Part shown: piece by piece, positions 1 to 8,426 of the stretch
Layout of the letters: every line of letters begins with the position of its first letter
How positions within the stretch are numbered: position 1 is the first letter of the stretch
Source: Lachnospiraceae bacterium
Lineage (GTDB): Bacteria > Bacillota > Clostridia > Lachnospirales > Lachnospiraceae
Assembly (NCBI GenBank): GCA_016283575.1
Contig: JAEEND010000016.1
Location: 1 to 51,654, forward strand
Direction: 5' to 3'
Length of the DNA: 51,654 nt
Notes under the pieces: generated by a model
What the model saw: the letters and a program-made list of their open reading frames with translations, nothing else
What the model was told of the DNA's origin: nothing
The model's database searches: none
Translations under genes and position numbers: made by a program

Positions 1-114
1 AAAATCATGCAAAAACAAACTGATTGTCATTGCGAAAAAGCAACAACAATTACTAGCTGCATAAAAGCAAAAAACCTAAAGGTGAATTTACACCACAAAA
101 AGGACTTGACCCCA

Positions 115-326
115 CCCACTCAATTTCCAACAGCGGAAATTTATGAAAATTGATTTCCGCTGTCTAAAACGCCTAACCCACTCAATTTCCAACAGCGGAA
201 ATTTGTAGAAATTAATTTCCGCTGTCATATGCCGCCCACCCACTCAATTTCCAACAGCGGAAATTTGTGAAAATGGATTTCCGCTGTCACAAGCCACCCA
301 CCCACTCAATTTCCGCTGTCGCAAGG
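115..326. repeat. 62-bp tandem palindromic repeat array 1
   Basis: Four units begin with CCCACTCAATTTCC at 115, 177, 239 and 301, so the period is exactly 62 bp. Units 1 to 3 each hold the arms ACAGCGGAAAT and ATTTCCGCTGT around a 12-nt loop. A second, competing short stem (ATTTCC, AACAGC loop, GGAAAT) overlaps the left arm. Unit 4 is shortened: it passes directly from the first ATTTCC to GCTGTC, as expected from deletion between the two ATTTCC copies. The period is not a multiple of 3 and no ORF is supported. The same core and period recur at 45154-45420. Function unknown; it lies beyond the terminator of the butyrate operon. Confidence 0.9.
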
Positions 327-382
327 CCGGATTCGAGGTACAAAAGCGCATGGGCAAGGCGCAAGGCCGGCGATAAAGCAAA

Positions 383-408
383 AAGCCCCCGGCGCAATGC
401 CGAGGGCT
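383..408 (-). terminator. Terminator of the butyrate operon
   Basis: On the - strand AGCCCTCGGC and GCCGGGGGCT flank a 5-nt loop and are followed by TTTTTGC. It sits about 12 bp past the etfA stop codon. Strong GC stem plus T-run, so an intrinsic terminator. Confidence 0.9.
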
Positions 409-420
409 CCATGAATCAAC

Positions 421-1473
421 TTATTTAGCTGCCATTTCTGCTTTGATCTTTTCTGTAAGTTCAGGAAGGATCTTGTTTAAGTCGCCTACGATACCGTAGT
501 CTGCAACGTCGAAGATGGGAGCATCTTCATCTTTGTTGATAGCGATGATGATGTCTGATTCTTCCATACCTGCTACGTGCTGGATAGCACCGGAGATACC
601 GATCGCAAAGTATACGTTGGGACGAACAGTCTTACCGGTCTGACCTACCTGAAGGTCCTTGGGCTTCCATCCTGCATCTACTACCGCACGGGAGCAGGAA
701 ACTGTTCCGCCGAGTACTTCTGCAAGATCATCAAGAAGCTTGAAGTTTTCAGGTGAGCCAACTCCACGTCCGCCGGATACAAGGATCTTAGCATCCATGA
801 TATCTGCAACGTTGTTAACTGCCTTTACAACTTCCTTAATGGTTACATACTTATTGTTGGGTGTGAATCCGGGATTGAATTCTACAACTTCTGCCTTGGC
901 ACCCTTCTTGGGCTCAAGCTTCTGCATAACACCGGGACGAACTGTTGCCATCTGAGGACGGTTGTCGGGGCAAGCGATGGTAGCGATTGTGTTACCGCCG
1001 AATGCAGGACGGGTCATAAGAAGCTGATTGTGCTTCTGCTTGTCTTCCTGACCGGGAATAGCATTGATGGGGAAGTCACCGATTTCAAGCTGTGTACAGT
1101 CTGCTGTAAGACCTGTAGCTACACGAGCTGAAACTGTGGGGCCTAAGTCACGTCCGATAGCTGTAGCACCAACGAGCATGATCTCGGGCTTAAATTCATT
1201 GATTACAGATGCAAGAGCATGTGCATAGGGCTCTGTTCTGTAGTTCTTTAATTCGGGATCGTCTACAACGATAACTCTGTCTGCGCCATATTCTGCAAGT
1301 TCATCTGCAAGTCCCTTTACGCCGGAACCGATGAGCACTGCAGTAACCTGTGCGTTAAGAGGAGCTGCAAGTCTTGTAGCTTCTCCAAGTAATTCAAAAG
1401 CAATACCGCTTATTTTATTGTCTACCTGCTGAGCAAAGACAAATACGCCTTTATATTCTTCTAAATTCATCAT
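421..1473 (-). CDS. etfA: Electron transfer flavoprotein subunit alpha
   Basis: Alpha subunit of the EtfAB flavoprotein that, with butyryl-CoA dehydrogenase, couples NADH oxidation to crotonyl-CoA and ferredoxin reduction (electron bifurcation, known for this family). The 350-residue length is typical. The N-terminal half is an ETF nucleotide-binding-type fold; the C-terminal FAD domain shows SRAVVDAGW near 261, VGQTGKTVRP near 276 and GISGAIQH near 292, which bind FAD. Two ATGs in tandem follow AAAGGAG; either can be the start. It is the last gene of the thl-crt-hbd-bcd-etfB-etfA operon, 20 bp after etfB, and is followed by a strong terminator. Confidence 0.97.
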   Translation of the reverse strand: MMNLEEYKGVFVFAQQVDNKISGIAFELLGEATRLAAPLNAQVTAVLIGSGVKGLADELAEYGADRVIVVDDPELKNYRTEPYAHALASVINEFKPEIMLVGATAIGRDLGPTVSARVATGLTADCTQLEIGDFPINAIPGQEDKQKHNQLLMTRPAFGGNTIATIACPDNRPQMATVRPGVMQKLEPKKGAKAEVVEFNPGFTPNNKYVTIKEVVKAVNNVADIMDAKILVSGGRGVGSPENFKLLDDLAEVLGGTVSCSRAVVDAGWKPKDLQVGQTGKTVRPNVYFAIGISGAIQHVAGMEESDIIIAINKDEDAPIFDVADYGIVGDLNKILPELTEKIKAEMAAK

Positions 1474-1493
1474 TAAACTCCTTTATATATTAA

Positions 1494-2279
1494 TTAGATA
1501 ACATGCTTATCTTTAAGCTTGCCAACGATGTAGCTTACTGCATCTGAAGGTGATTCGGGAACAACCTTTTCACCCTGGCCCTTACGAACCTTGTCAGAAG
1601 CTCTGGCAATCTTTGTAGGTGATCCTGCAAGACCGATGTTGGAATCATCAACATCCTTAAGGTCTGCTCTTCCCCATGTGGTGATTTCTGCCTTGCAGGC
1701 ATCAAAGATACCACCGGGAGTCATGTATCTGGGATCGTTTAATTCTGAAAGTGCTGTAATAAGAACAGGCATCTTTGCTTCAAGCATGTGGTAACCGTCG
1801 TCGTACTGACGCTTAACTGTTACTTTATCGCCGTCAACCTTGATTTCCTGAGCATAAGAAATTACGGGAATTCCAAGGTGTTCTGCAATCTGGGGACCAA
1901 CCTGAGCTGTATCACCGTCGATAGCCTGACGACCGGTAATGATCAAATCATAATCAAGGTTTCTGATGGCACCTGCGATTGTGGTGGATGTTGCCCATGT
2001 GTCAGCACCGCCGAGTACACGGTCTGTTACAAGTACGCCCTTATCAGCGCCCATGGCAATTGCTTCACGAAGAACATCTGCTGCCTTGGGAAGACCCATG
2101 GTAAGAACTGTTACTTCAGCGCCATACTGATCTTTTAATCTTAATGCTGCTTCAAGACCTGCCTTGTCGTCAGGGTTCATGATCGCAAGCATTGCTCCTC
2201 TGTCAAGTGTTCCGTCGGGATTGAATTTAACGCCTCCCTTTGTATCGGGAACCTGCTTTATACATACAATAATCTTCAC
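1494..2279 (-). CDS. etfB: Electron transfer flavoprotein subunit beta
   Basis: Beta subunit partner of EtfA in the cytoplasmic Bcd-EtfAB complex. In bifurcating members this subunit carries the flavin where NADH electrons are split. The 261-residue protein starts with the family hallmark MKIIVCIKQVPDT, and has the VLTMGLPKA and ITGRQAIDGDTAQVGP segments of the ETF beta adenine-nucleotide/FAD fold. It lies 13 bp after bcd and 20 bp before etfA, so synthesis of the three partners is likely coordinated. Assignment is secure; bifurcation is inferred from the operon rather than shown by the sequence alone. Confidence 0.97.
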   Translation of the reverse strand: MKIIVCIKQVPDTKGGVKFNPDGTLDRGAMLAIMNPDDKAGLEAALRLKDQYGAEVTVLTMGLPKAADVLREAIAMGADKGVLVTDRVLGGADTWATSTTIAGAIRNLDYDLIITGRQAIDGDTAQVGPQIAEHLGIPVISYAQEIKVDGDKVTVKRQYDDGYHMLEAKMPVLITALSELNDPRYMTPGGIFDACKAEITTWGRADLKDVDDSNIGLAGSPTKIARASDKVRKGQGEKVVPESPSDAVSYIVGKLKDKHVI

Positions 2280-2292
2280 GACAAAAATCCTC

Positions 2293-3459
2293 CTACTTCA
2301 ATAAATTAGCGCTGATGACCATACGCTGAACTTCACTTGTTCCTTCGTAGATCTCTGTGATCTTGGCATCACGCATCATACGTTCAACATCGTATTCCTT
2401 AATGTAACCGTAACCACCGTGGAGCTGTACGCACTTAGTGGTAACTTCCATAGCAACTTCTGCTGCATAAAGCTTAGCCATAGCTGCTTCTACGGAATAG
2501 CTTGTCTTAGGATTCTTTGTGTATTCGTCTTTCTTTCTTGCTGCCTTGTATACAAGAAGCTTGGCAGCCTCAACCTTGGTAGCCATATCTGCAAGCTGGA
2601 ACTGTGTGTTCTGCTGCTGAGCGATGGTCTTACCAAACTGCTTTCTTTCTTTTACATAATTGATGGTTGTCTCAAGAGCACCTTCTGCAATACCGAGGGC
2701 CTGAGCAGCGATACCGATACGTCCGCCGTCAAGAGTGTGCATTGCAATGTTGAAGCCCTTACCCTGAGCGCCGAGCATGTTCTCAGCAGGGATACGGCAA
2801 TCTGTGAAGATAAGTTCATAAGTTGAAGATGCGCAGATACCCATCTTATTTTCTTTTGTACCAAAGGTAAATCCGGGTGTTCCCTTTTCTACGATGAATG
2901 CAGAGATTTCCTTCATGACACGGCCACGCTTTTCAACCTTACCGGTTACAGCGAAGATAACATATACATCTGCTTCCTTACCGTTTGTGATGAAGCACTT
3001 GCTTCCGTTAAGAACCCATTCGTCTCCGTCCTTAACAGCCTTGGTCTGCTGACCCTGAGCATCGGTACCTGCACCGGGCTCTGTTAAACCGAATGCGCCG
3101 AGCTTTTCGCCCTTAGCAAGGGGTACTGCGTATTTTGCCTTCTGTTCGGGAGTACCGAATGTCATGATGGGATCAAGGCAAAGTGATGTATGTGCGGATA
3201 CGATAACACCTGTGGTACCGCAAACCTTGGAGAGTTCTTCTACACACATAGCATATGTAAGAACGTCACATCCCTGTCCGCCGAATTCCTTAGCTACAGG
3301 GATTCCGAGGAATCCGTATTTTGCAAGCTTATCAACGGTTTCTCTGGGGAAACGATGATTTTCATCGATTTCCTGAGCCAAAGGCTTAACTTCTTTTTCG
3401 GCAAACTCTTTAAATAAAGAGCGGGCCATTTCATGTTCTTTGCTTAAAGTAAAATCCAT
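2293..3459 (-). CDS. bcd: Butyryl-CoA dehydrogenase
   Basis: FAD-dependent short-chain acyl-CoA dehydrogenase that reduces crotonyl-CoA to butyryl-CoA, receiving electrons from EtfAB. Its 388 residues match the family length. Visible motifs are the FAD/substrate segment FGLTEPGAGTDAQG, the CFITNG strand, and IYEGTSEVQ near the C-terminus, whose Glu (about 372) is at the position of the catalytic base of Bcd enzymes. The gene sits between hbd and etfB in the butyrate operon, which favours a butyryl-CoA rather than a long-chain substrate. Confidence 0.96.
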   Translation of the reverse strand: MDFTLSKEHEMARSLFKEFAEKEVKPLAQEIDENHRFPRETVDKLAKYGFLGIPVAKEFGGQGCDVLTYAMCVEELSKVCGTTGVIVSAHTSLCLDPIMTFGTPEQKAKYAVPLAKGEKLGAFGLTEPGAGTDAQGQQTKAVKDGDEWVLNGSKCFITNGKEADVYVIFAVTGKVEKRGRVMKEISAFIVEKGTPGFTFGTKENKMGICASSTYELIFTDCRIPAENMLGAQGKGFNIAMHTLDGGRIGIAAQALGIAEGALETTINYVKERKQFGKTIAQQQNTQFQLADMATKVEAAKLLVYKAARKKDEYTKNPKTSYSVEAAMAKLYAAEVAMEVTTKCVQLHGGYGYIKEYDVERMMRDAKITEIYEGTSEVQRMVISANLLK

Positions 3460-3492
3460 GATAATTTATATCCTCCGTAAATTTGTTTCTTT

Positions 3493-4365
3493 TTACTGTG
3501 CGTCAACAGGGGTCTTTGTACGATCTGCGTTGTAGATGTAGAAGCCCTTTCCTGACTTAACGCCTAAGTTACCGCCACGAACCATCTTTCTTAAAAGAGG
3601 ACATGCGCGATACTTGGAATCGCCTGTTTCGTTATAAAGAACATCCATGATTGCAAGGCAGATATCAAGACCGATGAAATCACCGAGTTCAAGGGGTCCC
3701 ATGGGATGGTTGGCACCAAGCTTCATGGCATTGTCGATACCTTCTACATCAGAAACACCTTCCATCTTGATGAATGCTGCTTCGTTGATCATAGGGATAA
3801 GAATTCTGTTTACTACGAAACCTGCTGCTTCGTTAACCTGTACGGGAGTCTTTCCGATTTCTTCGGAAATCTTCTTGATGGCATCAACTGTTGCAGCGGG
3901 AGTATTAACACCTGCGATAACTTCAACAAGCTTCATTCTGTCTGCAGGGTTAAAGAAATGCATACCGATCATGGGACGGTTTAAACCGTTTCCGATTTCT
4001 GTTATTGATAAAGAAGAAGTATTGGATGCAAAGATACATTCGGGCTTGGCAATCTTGTCAAGTTCAGAGAATGTTGTCTTCTTAACTTCCATGTTTTCAA
4101 ATGCTGCTTCTACGATAAGATCGCAGTCAGCACATAAGTTTTCCTTTAATCCGGGAGTGATCTTAGCAAGGATCGCATCAACCGCTTCCTGAGTCATTTT
4201 TCCTTTTTCAACAAGTCTTGCATAACCCTTTGCAATCTTGTCCTTACCGCCTTCTGCCCATTCCTGTTTAATATCGCAGAGAGCTACTTCGTATCCTTCG
4301 GTCTGAGCAAATGCCTTTGCAATACCCTGACCCATGGTACCTGCACCGATAACACCAACCTTCAT
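3493..4365 (-). CDS. hbd: 3-hydroxybutyryl-CoA dehydrogenase
   Basis: Reduces acetoacetyl-CoA to 3-hydroxybutyryl-CoA with NAD(P)H in the second step of butyrate synthesis. The 290-residue protein begins with a Rossmann motif VGVIGAGTMGQGIA. The segment ASNTSSLSITEI and the catalytic His in IGMHFFNPADRM are typical of HBDH. The C-terminal helical domain contains MGPLELGDFIGLD, which forms the dimer and the substrate pocket in the family. It is third in the operon, 27 bp after crt. Confidence 0.96.
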   Translation of the reverse strand: MKVGVIGAGTMGQGIAKAFAQTEGYEVALCDIKQEWAEGGKDKIAKGYARLVEKGKMTQEAVDAILAKITPGLKENLCADCDLIVEAAFENMEVKKTTFSELDKIAKPECIFASNTSSLSITEIGNGLNRPMIGMHFFNPADRMKLVEVIAGVNTPAATVDAIKKISEEIGKTPVQVNEAAGFVVNRILIPMINEAAFIKMEGVSDVEGIDNAMKLGANHPMGPLELGDFIGLDICLAIMDVLYNETGDSKYRACPLLRKMVRGGNLGVKSGKGFYIYNADRTKTPVDAQ

Positions 4366-4392
4366 GTTGATTCCTCCTTATATATCTTTAAC

Positions 4393-5217
4393 TTATTTGT
4401 TTTTAAATGCTTCTTTTACTTTGTCTTTATTTTTATCTAAAAAGAAAGCCATACCGTATCTCTGGTCTTCTGTTTCAAAGCAGTCACCGAATAATTTCTC
4501 TTCGATCACGATTGCTTCGTCCATGTTAACCTGAAGGCCGTCATTGATCGCCTTCTTGCAATTTCTTACAGCGATGGGAGCGTTCTTTGCGATGGTAGCT
4601 GCCATCTTTTCAGCTGCTGCCATAAGGTTTTCTTTTGCGGAAGCTGTTACATTGCCTGCTTCATCAACGGTAGCGCTTACTACTTCATTAACAAGACCGA
4701 TCCTGTATGCTTCGTTGGCTTTGATATTTCTTGCTGTATAGATCATCTGTTTAGCCATGCCGGGGCTTACTAAACGTGCAAGTCTCTGAGTTCCGCCGAA
4801 ACCGGGCGTGATTCCGAGACCTACTTCGGGCTGACCGAATACTGCATTTTCAGAACAGATTCTGATGTCGCAGCTCATGGCGATCTCACATCCGCCGCCG
4901 AGAGCAAAACCGTTAACTGCAGCAATTACGGGGATGGGGAATGTTTCAAGCTTTCTGAATACATCGTTACCCTTTTTACCAAAGGCTTCGCCTTCTTTTT
5001 TGGTAAGTGTGCTCATCTCTCCGATGTCAGCACCTGCCACGAAACTCTTTTCGCCTGCGCCTGTAAGAATAAGAGCGCGGGTAACGTCTAAATTTACGTT
5101 ATCAAGTGTTTCACTTAGTTCATCAAGAACAGTTGAGTTGAGGGCGTTTAATGCCTTCTCTCTGTTGATGGTGATGATGCCTACGGCACCTTTTTCTTCG
5201 TACAAAACAAATTCCAT
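4393..5217 (-). CDS. crt: 3-hydroxybutyryl-CoA dehydratase (crotonase)
   Basis: Enoyl-CoA hydratase/isomerase-family enzyme that dehydrates 3-hydroxybutyryl-CoA to crotonyl-CoA. The crotonase oxyanion-hole and active-site segments are present: SFVAGADIGEM, FALGGGCEIAMSCDI and GQPEVGLGITPGFGGTQR, with Glu residues in the second and third where the family places its catalytic acids. The 274 residues are slightly longer than usual, with a short extra stretch (VDEAGNVTASAKE) in the C-terminal helices. The assignment follows both motifs and place between thl and hbd. Confidence 0.95.
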   Translation of the reverse strand: MEFVLYEEKGAVGIITINREKALNALNSTVLDELSETLDNVNLDVTRALILTGAGEKSFVAGADIGEMSTLTKKEGEAFGKKGNDVFRKLETFPIPVIAAVNGFALGGGCEIAMSCDIRICSENAVFGQPEVGLGITPGFGGTQRLARLVSPGMAKQMIYTARNIKANEAYRIGLVNEVVSATVDEAGNVTASAKENLMAAAEKMAATIAKNAPIAVRNCKKAINDGLQVNMDEAIVIEEKLFGDCFETEDQRYGMAFFLDKNKDKVKEAFKNK

Positions 5218-5253
5218 TTTGTGCTCCTTTAAAAATATACTTTAAAACACACG

Positions 5254-5284
5254 TATATCCGAGAGCATTTCTACTCTCGGATAT
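5254..5284 (-). other. Stem-loop between thlA and crt
   Basis: ATATCCGAGAG at 5254-5264 and CTCTCGGATAT at 5274-5284 form a perfect 11-bp stem with a short loop. The minus-strand T-run after it is poor. It lies in the only long gap of the operon, so it is more likely an mRNA processing or stability element, or a partial attenuator, than a full terminator. Confidence 0.6.
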
Positions 5285-5302
5285 GTGTTATCTTTCATTT
5301 AA

Positions 5303-6484
5303 TTAGTCACGCTTAACGATTGTTGCACAACCCATACCGCCGCCGATACAAAGTGTTGCAAGACCTGTCTTAGCGTTTTTCGCTTCCATTTCATGAAGGA
5401 GTGTTACTAAGATACGGCATCCTGAAGCACCTACGGGATGTCCTAATGCGATAGCGCCACCGTTGGGGTTAAGCTGCTTATCAACATCAATGCCAAGGTC
5501 CTTACCTACTGCTACGGACTGAGCTGCAAATGCTTCGTTGGCTTCGATGATGTCAAAGTCTTCAATCTTCATTGAAGCCTTAGCCATAACCTTCTTGGTT
5601 GCTGCTACAGGTCCGATACCCATGATTGAAGGATCAACACCTGCAAGAGCGCCTGCTACGAAAGTAGCCATGGGCTTAACGCCAAGTTCTTTTGCCTTTT
5701 CTTCGCTCATAACAACTACTGCTGCTGCACCGTCATTGATACCTGATGCATTACCTGCAGTAACAAAACCATCGGGATTGATGGGACGAAGCTTTGCAAG
5801 ACCTTCCATTGTGGAACCGGGTCTGGGGCCTTCATCTGTATCAAAAATAATGGTTTCTTTTTTCTTCTTAACTTCTACGGGAACGATTTCCTTCTTGAAA
5901 GCGCCTGCTTCGATTGCTGCGCAAGCCTTCTGCTGGCTCTTTAATGCGAACTCATCGAGTTCTTCTCTTGTAAGACCCCACTGTTCAGCGATATTATCAG
6001 CTGTCTTGATCATGTGGTAGTCATTGAATGCATCCCAAAGAGCATCCTTTATCATACAGTCAACAAGTACACCGTTGTTCATTCTGTAACCGTAACGGCC
6101 CTGAGGAATAGCATAGGGAGCCATGGACATGTTTTCCATACCACCTGCTACTACGATATCAGCATCTCCTGCCATAATCATCTGTGCTGCCTGGTTAACA
6201 CAGTTAAGACCTGAACCACATACAACGTTCATGGTAACAGCGGGAACTTCGATGGGAAGTCCTGCCTTTAATGTAGCCTGACGAGCTACGTTCTGACCGA
6301 GACCTGCCTGGATTACACATCCCATATAAACCTGATCAACCTGTTCAGGCTTTACACCTGCGCGGTTAAGTGCTTCCTTGATTACGATCGCACCAAGGTC
6401 AGCTGCGGGTGTTGTGGAAAGGGTGCCGCCCATGGTACCGATTGCGGTACGTACAGCGCCTGCTAAAACAACTTTTCTTGCCAT
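5303..6484 (-). CDS. thlA: Acetyl-CoA acetyltransferase (thiolase)
   Basis: Condenses two acetyl-CoA into acetoacetyl-CoA, the entry step of butyrate synthesis. The 393-residue biosynthetic thiolase has the nucleophilic Cys in NVVCGSGLN (about 89), the catalytic His in GHPVGASG and the second Cys in CIGGGMG near the C-terminus. It is the first gene of the operon, preceded by GAAGGAG and the promoter at 6536-6564. The 85-bp gap to crt is the largest in the operon and contains a small inverted repeat (ATATCCGAGAG, CTCTCGGATAT) that may tune relative expression. Confidence 0.97.
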   Translation of the reverse strand: MARKVVLAGAVRTAIGTMGGTLSTTPAADLGAIVIKEALNRAGVKPEQVDQVYMGCVIQAGLGQNVARQATLKAGLPIEVPAVTMNVVCGSGLNCVNQAAQMIMAGDADIVVAGGMENMSMAPYAIPQGRYGYRMNNGVLVDCMIKDALWDAFNDYHMIKTADNIAEQWGLTREELDEFALKSQQKACAAIEAGAFKKEIVPVEVKKKKETIIFDTDEGPRPGSTMEGLAKLRPINPDGFVTAGNASGINDGAAAVVVMSEEKAKELGVKPMATFVAGALAGVDPSIMGIGPVAATKKVMAKASMKIEDFDIIEANEAFAAQSVAVGKDLGIDVDKQLNPNGGAIALGHPVGASGCRILVTLLHEMEAKNAKTGLATLCIGGGMGCATIVKRD

Positions 6485-6535
6485 AATAAATCTCCTTCAT
6501 ATGTCTTGTTAAATTTTTGACATTAACTGAGAAAT

Positions 6536-6564
6536 ATTTTATCACGCCGACAAAAATTTATCAA
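6536..6564 (-). promoter_or_regulatory. Promoter of the butyrate operon
   Basis: On the - strand TTGATA and TAAAAT are separated by exactly 17 bp, a near-consensus housekeeping promoter about 50 bp upstream of the thlA start. Confidence 0.75.
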
Positions 6565-6636
6565 TATAATTTTGCGGGTTGAAGCAAAAAAGTGTCTTAT
6601 GTAACCTGTTTTCACAAAAGAATGAACATAAACAAA

Positions 6637-6664
6637 AAGACGACCCGCCTAAGCGAGTCGTCTT
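6637..6664 (-). terminator. Terminator of hpf
   Basis: Arms AAGACGACTCGC and GCGGGTCGTCTT (one mismatch/wobble pair) around a 4-nt loop, followed on the - strand by TTTGTTT. It begins about 12 bp after the hpf stop. Confidence 0.88.
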
Positions 6665-6675
6665 CATATTATGTC

Positions 6676-7203
6676 TTATAAATCCTGTTCGATCAGTCCG
6701 TAGGTACCGCCTTTACGCTTGTACACTACATTAACCTGGTCGTTCTCCGCATTTACAAATACGAAGAAGTTGTGTCCCAAAAGTTCCATCTGTACGCATG
6801 CATCTTCGGGATACATGGGCTTAATGTCGAATCTCTTGGTTCGTACGATCTTGATGTCACCATCGTCCTCGTAATCATTTTCAAGAAATTCTTTTTTGAA
6901 ATATCCTGCCCCCTGCTCACGATCCGTAATTCGGGTCTTGTATTTCTTTAACTGACGCTCAATGATTTCCTCTACAAGGTCAATAGATACATACATATCA
7001 TTGGATACCTGTTCGGAACGAATGATGTTTCCCTTAACGGGAATCGTAACTTCGATTTTCTGTCGGTCTTTTTCAACACTTAATGTAACATGCACTTCGG
7101 TCTCGGGTGTGAAGTACTTCTCGAGCTTGCCGATCTTGTCTTCAACTGCGCTTCTTAAACCGGGAGTTACATCAATGTTCTTTCCAAGGATAGTAAATTT
7201 CAT
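6676..7203 (-). CDS. hpf: Ribosome hibernation-promoting factor, long form
   Basis: Binds 70S ribosomes in slow growth and drives their pairing into inactive 100S dimers. The 175-residue protein has the N-terminal S30AE domain (MKFTILGKNIDVTPGLR start; VHVTLSVEKDRQKIEVTI) and the C-terminal dimerisation tail of long HPF (RTKRFDIKPMYPEDA, then VYKRKGGTYGLIEQDL). I chose the ATG at 7203 because AAGGAG lies 8 nt upstream; the GTG and ATG just before it overlap or crowd that site. It is a single-gene transcript with its own promoter and terminator. Confidence 0.95.
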   Translation of the reverse strand: MKFTILGKNIDVTPGLRSAVEDKIGKLEKYFTPETEVHVTLSVEKDRQKIEVTIPVKGNIIRSEQVSNDMYVSIDLVEEIIERQLKKYKTRITDREQGAGYFKKEFLENDYEDDGDIKIVRTKRFDIKPMYPEDACVQMELLGHNFFVFVNAENDQVNVVYKRKGGTYGLIEQDL

Positions 7204-7257
7204 ACACATCACTCCTTCTCGGATATAATCGCATTGCTGTTTCTTTAGCGTAATAAG

Positions 7258-7266
7258 ATTATACCA
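7258..7266 (-). promoter_or_regulatory. Extended -10 promoter of hpf
   Basis: TGGTATAAT on the - strand matches an extended -10 (TGN-TATAAT) about 55 bp upstream of the hpf start. No good -35 is visible at 17 bp, which fits an extended -10 promoter. Confidence 0.55.
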
Positions 7267-7316
7267 TAAGAGTGCTTAACAAACCACTAAAAATCGAAGA
7301 TTTGTGTGAAAATTTT

Positions 7317-8426
7317 CTAAAATATTCTTCGTATTCCGATAATTTTTGTATATGTAGCGCTTCCGATACAGATACCGTGCTTGGGAGTTGCCGCATGTAC
7401 GATCTGTCCGTTGCCCATGTAAATCGCAACATGACCTGAATAGCAGATAATATCGCCGGGAAGAGCTTCATCGAGAGATCCGACTGCATAACCGGAATTA
7501 CGCTGTCCCGTTCTCGGTAAGCTTACACCGAAGTAAGCATATACGGCCTGTACAAATCCGCCGCAGTCGATTCCGTCTGTCAGGCTGGTTCCGCCGTACT
7601 TATAGGGATTACCTACAAACTGTACCGCATAATCAACTACCTGCTGTCCGAGATCGGAAGAACCTGAGCTTGCCGGAGCCTGAGTATTTGTATTGGCACC
7701 GTCAGTACCTGCCTGAGCCGCTGCTGCAGCCGCTTCTCTTGCCCTGCGGGCTTCTTCTGCCTGCCTTGCCGCTCTTGCCGCTTCTTCTTTTGCTTTCTTT
7801 TCGGCAGCAAGTCGTGCTCTTTCTTCTTCTATGGATTCAGCCTCCACGAATTCCGTGGACAGATCTACATAGTCAAGGGATATATATCCTTCGTCATTGT
7901 TGTAACTTACTTTTGCAAAGCCATCCTCAGTTGCTATAACTTCAAGTTCATCGCCTCTTGAGAATGTTCCGAGGATACGTGAAGTAGTATTGGGCTCTTT
8001 TCTGACTCTCAGAGTGCCTGTGTTGATGGTTGCAATCGTAACTTCCACTTCTCTCGCAATCTTGAGAGCTTCCCGGCCTCGTACACAATATTCTGCTTTA
8101 ACATAACCGGTAACGGAGCCACTCTGGATCTTGACCCATCCGTTGTCAGCCTCTTCTATGAAGTGACCAACGGAGTTGTTGTACAGCTTACCGAGGACCT
8201 TTCCCTCTGTACCGGGAAGGTCTCGAACATTGACCCAGCTGTCAACCTGAGCAATAACAAGGTCTGCATATTCCCTGTTATCCACAACCTCCATTACTAT
8301 CTGTGTATCGGAGGAATCGACGGATTCTTCCGATTGAAGTAACCCTGCCTCGGCAGTTACGGGCTTAAAAAGAAAAGCTCCCGTAAATACCGCCACAAGA
8401 ATAAATAATCTCTTTAAATTAATCAT
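7317..8426 (-). CDS. Secreted SH3-NlpC/P60 peptidoglycan hydrolase
   Basis: Likely a cell-wall endopeptidase that cuts peptide stems of peptidoglycan. The order seen is a signal peptide (about 1-28, ending near VTAEA), two bacterial SH3 domains (about 55-120 and 130-190, with the WVNVRDLPG and TLRVRKEPN signatures), an Ala/Glu/Arg-rich coiled coil (about 198-240), and a C-terminal NlpC/P60 domain. The catalytic Cys is in GIDCGGFV, where the family usually has DCSGF; the His residues are in SGHVAIY and IVHAATP. Its ATG overlaps the trxB stop (ATGA), so it is translationally coupled to a cytoplasmic redox enzyme, an unusual pairing. Confidence 0.93.
   Translation of the reverse strand: MINLKRLFILVAVFTGAFLFKPVTAEAGLLQSEESVDSSDTQIVMEVVDNREYADLVIAQVDSWVNVRDLPGTEGKVLGKLYNNSVGHFIEEADNGWVKIQSGSVTGYVKAEYCVRGREALKIAREVEVTIATINTGTLRVRKEPNTTSRILGTFSRGDELEVIATEDGFAKVSYNNDEGYISLDYVDLSTEFVEAESIEEERARLAAEKKAKEEAARAARQAEEARRAREAAAAAAQAGTDGANTNTQAPASSGSSDLGQQVVDYAVQFVGNPYKYGGTSLTDGIDCGGFVQAVYAYFGVSLPRTGQRNSGYAVGSLDEALPGDIICYSGHVAIYMGNGQIVHAATPKHGICIGSATYTKIIGIRRIF

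Larger units (their letters stand above)
1..420. other. Intergenic region 3' of etfA
   Basis: There is no supported gene in this stretch. It holds array 1 (115-326), a repeated decamer GCAAGGCCGG at 321 and 361, and the etfA terminator at 383-408. Bases 1-110 are AT-rich and contain only a short GGTG/CACC inverted repeat at about 81-94; I see no promoter or RNA gene there. Confidence 0.7.

Noticed and set aside
115-326. CRISPR array
   Set aside because: The spacing resembles a short repeat-spacer array, but linkers are nearly identical between units and no cas gene is present.
1788-2138. 116-residue + strand ORF
   Set aside because: Antisense to etfB with Cys-rich low-quality composition; no ribosome binding site.
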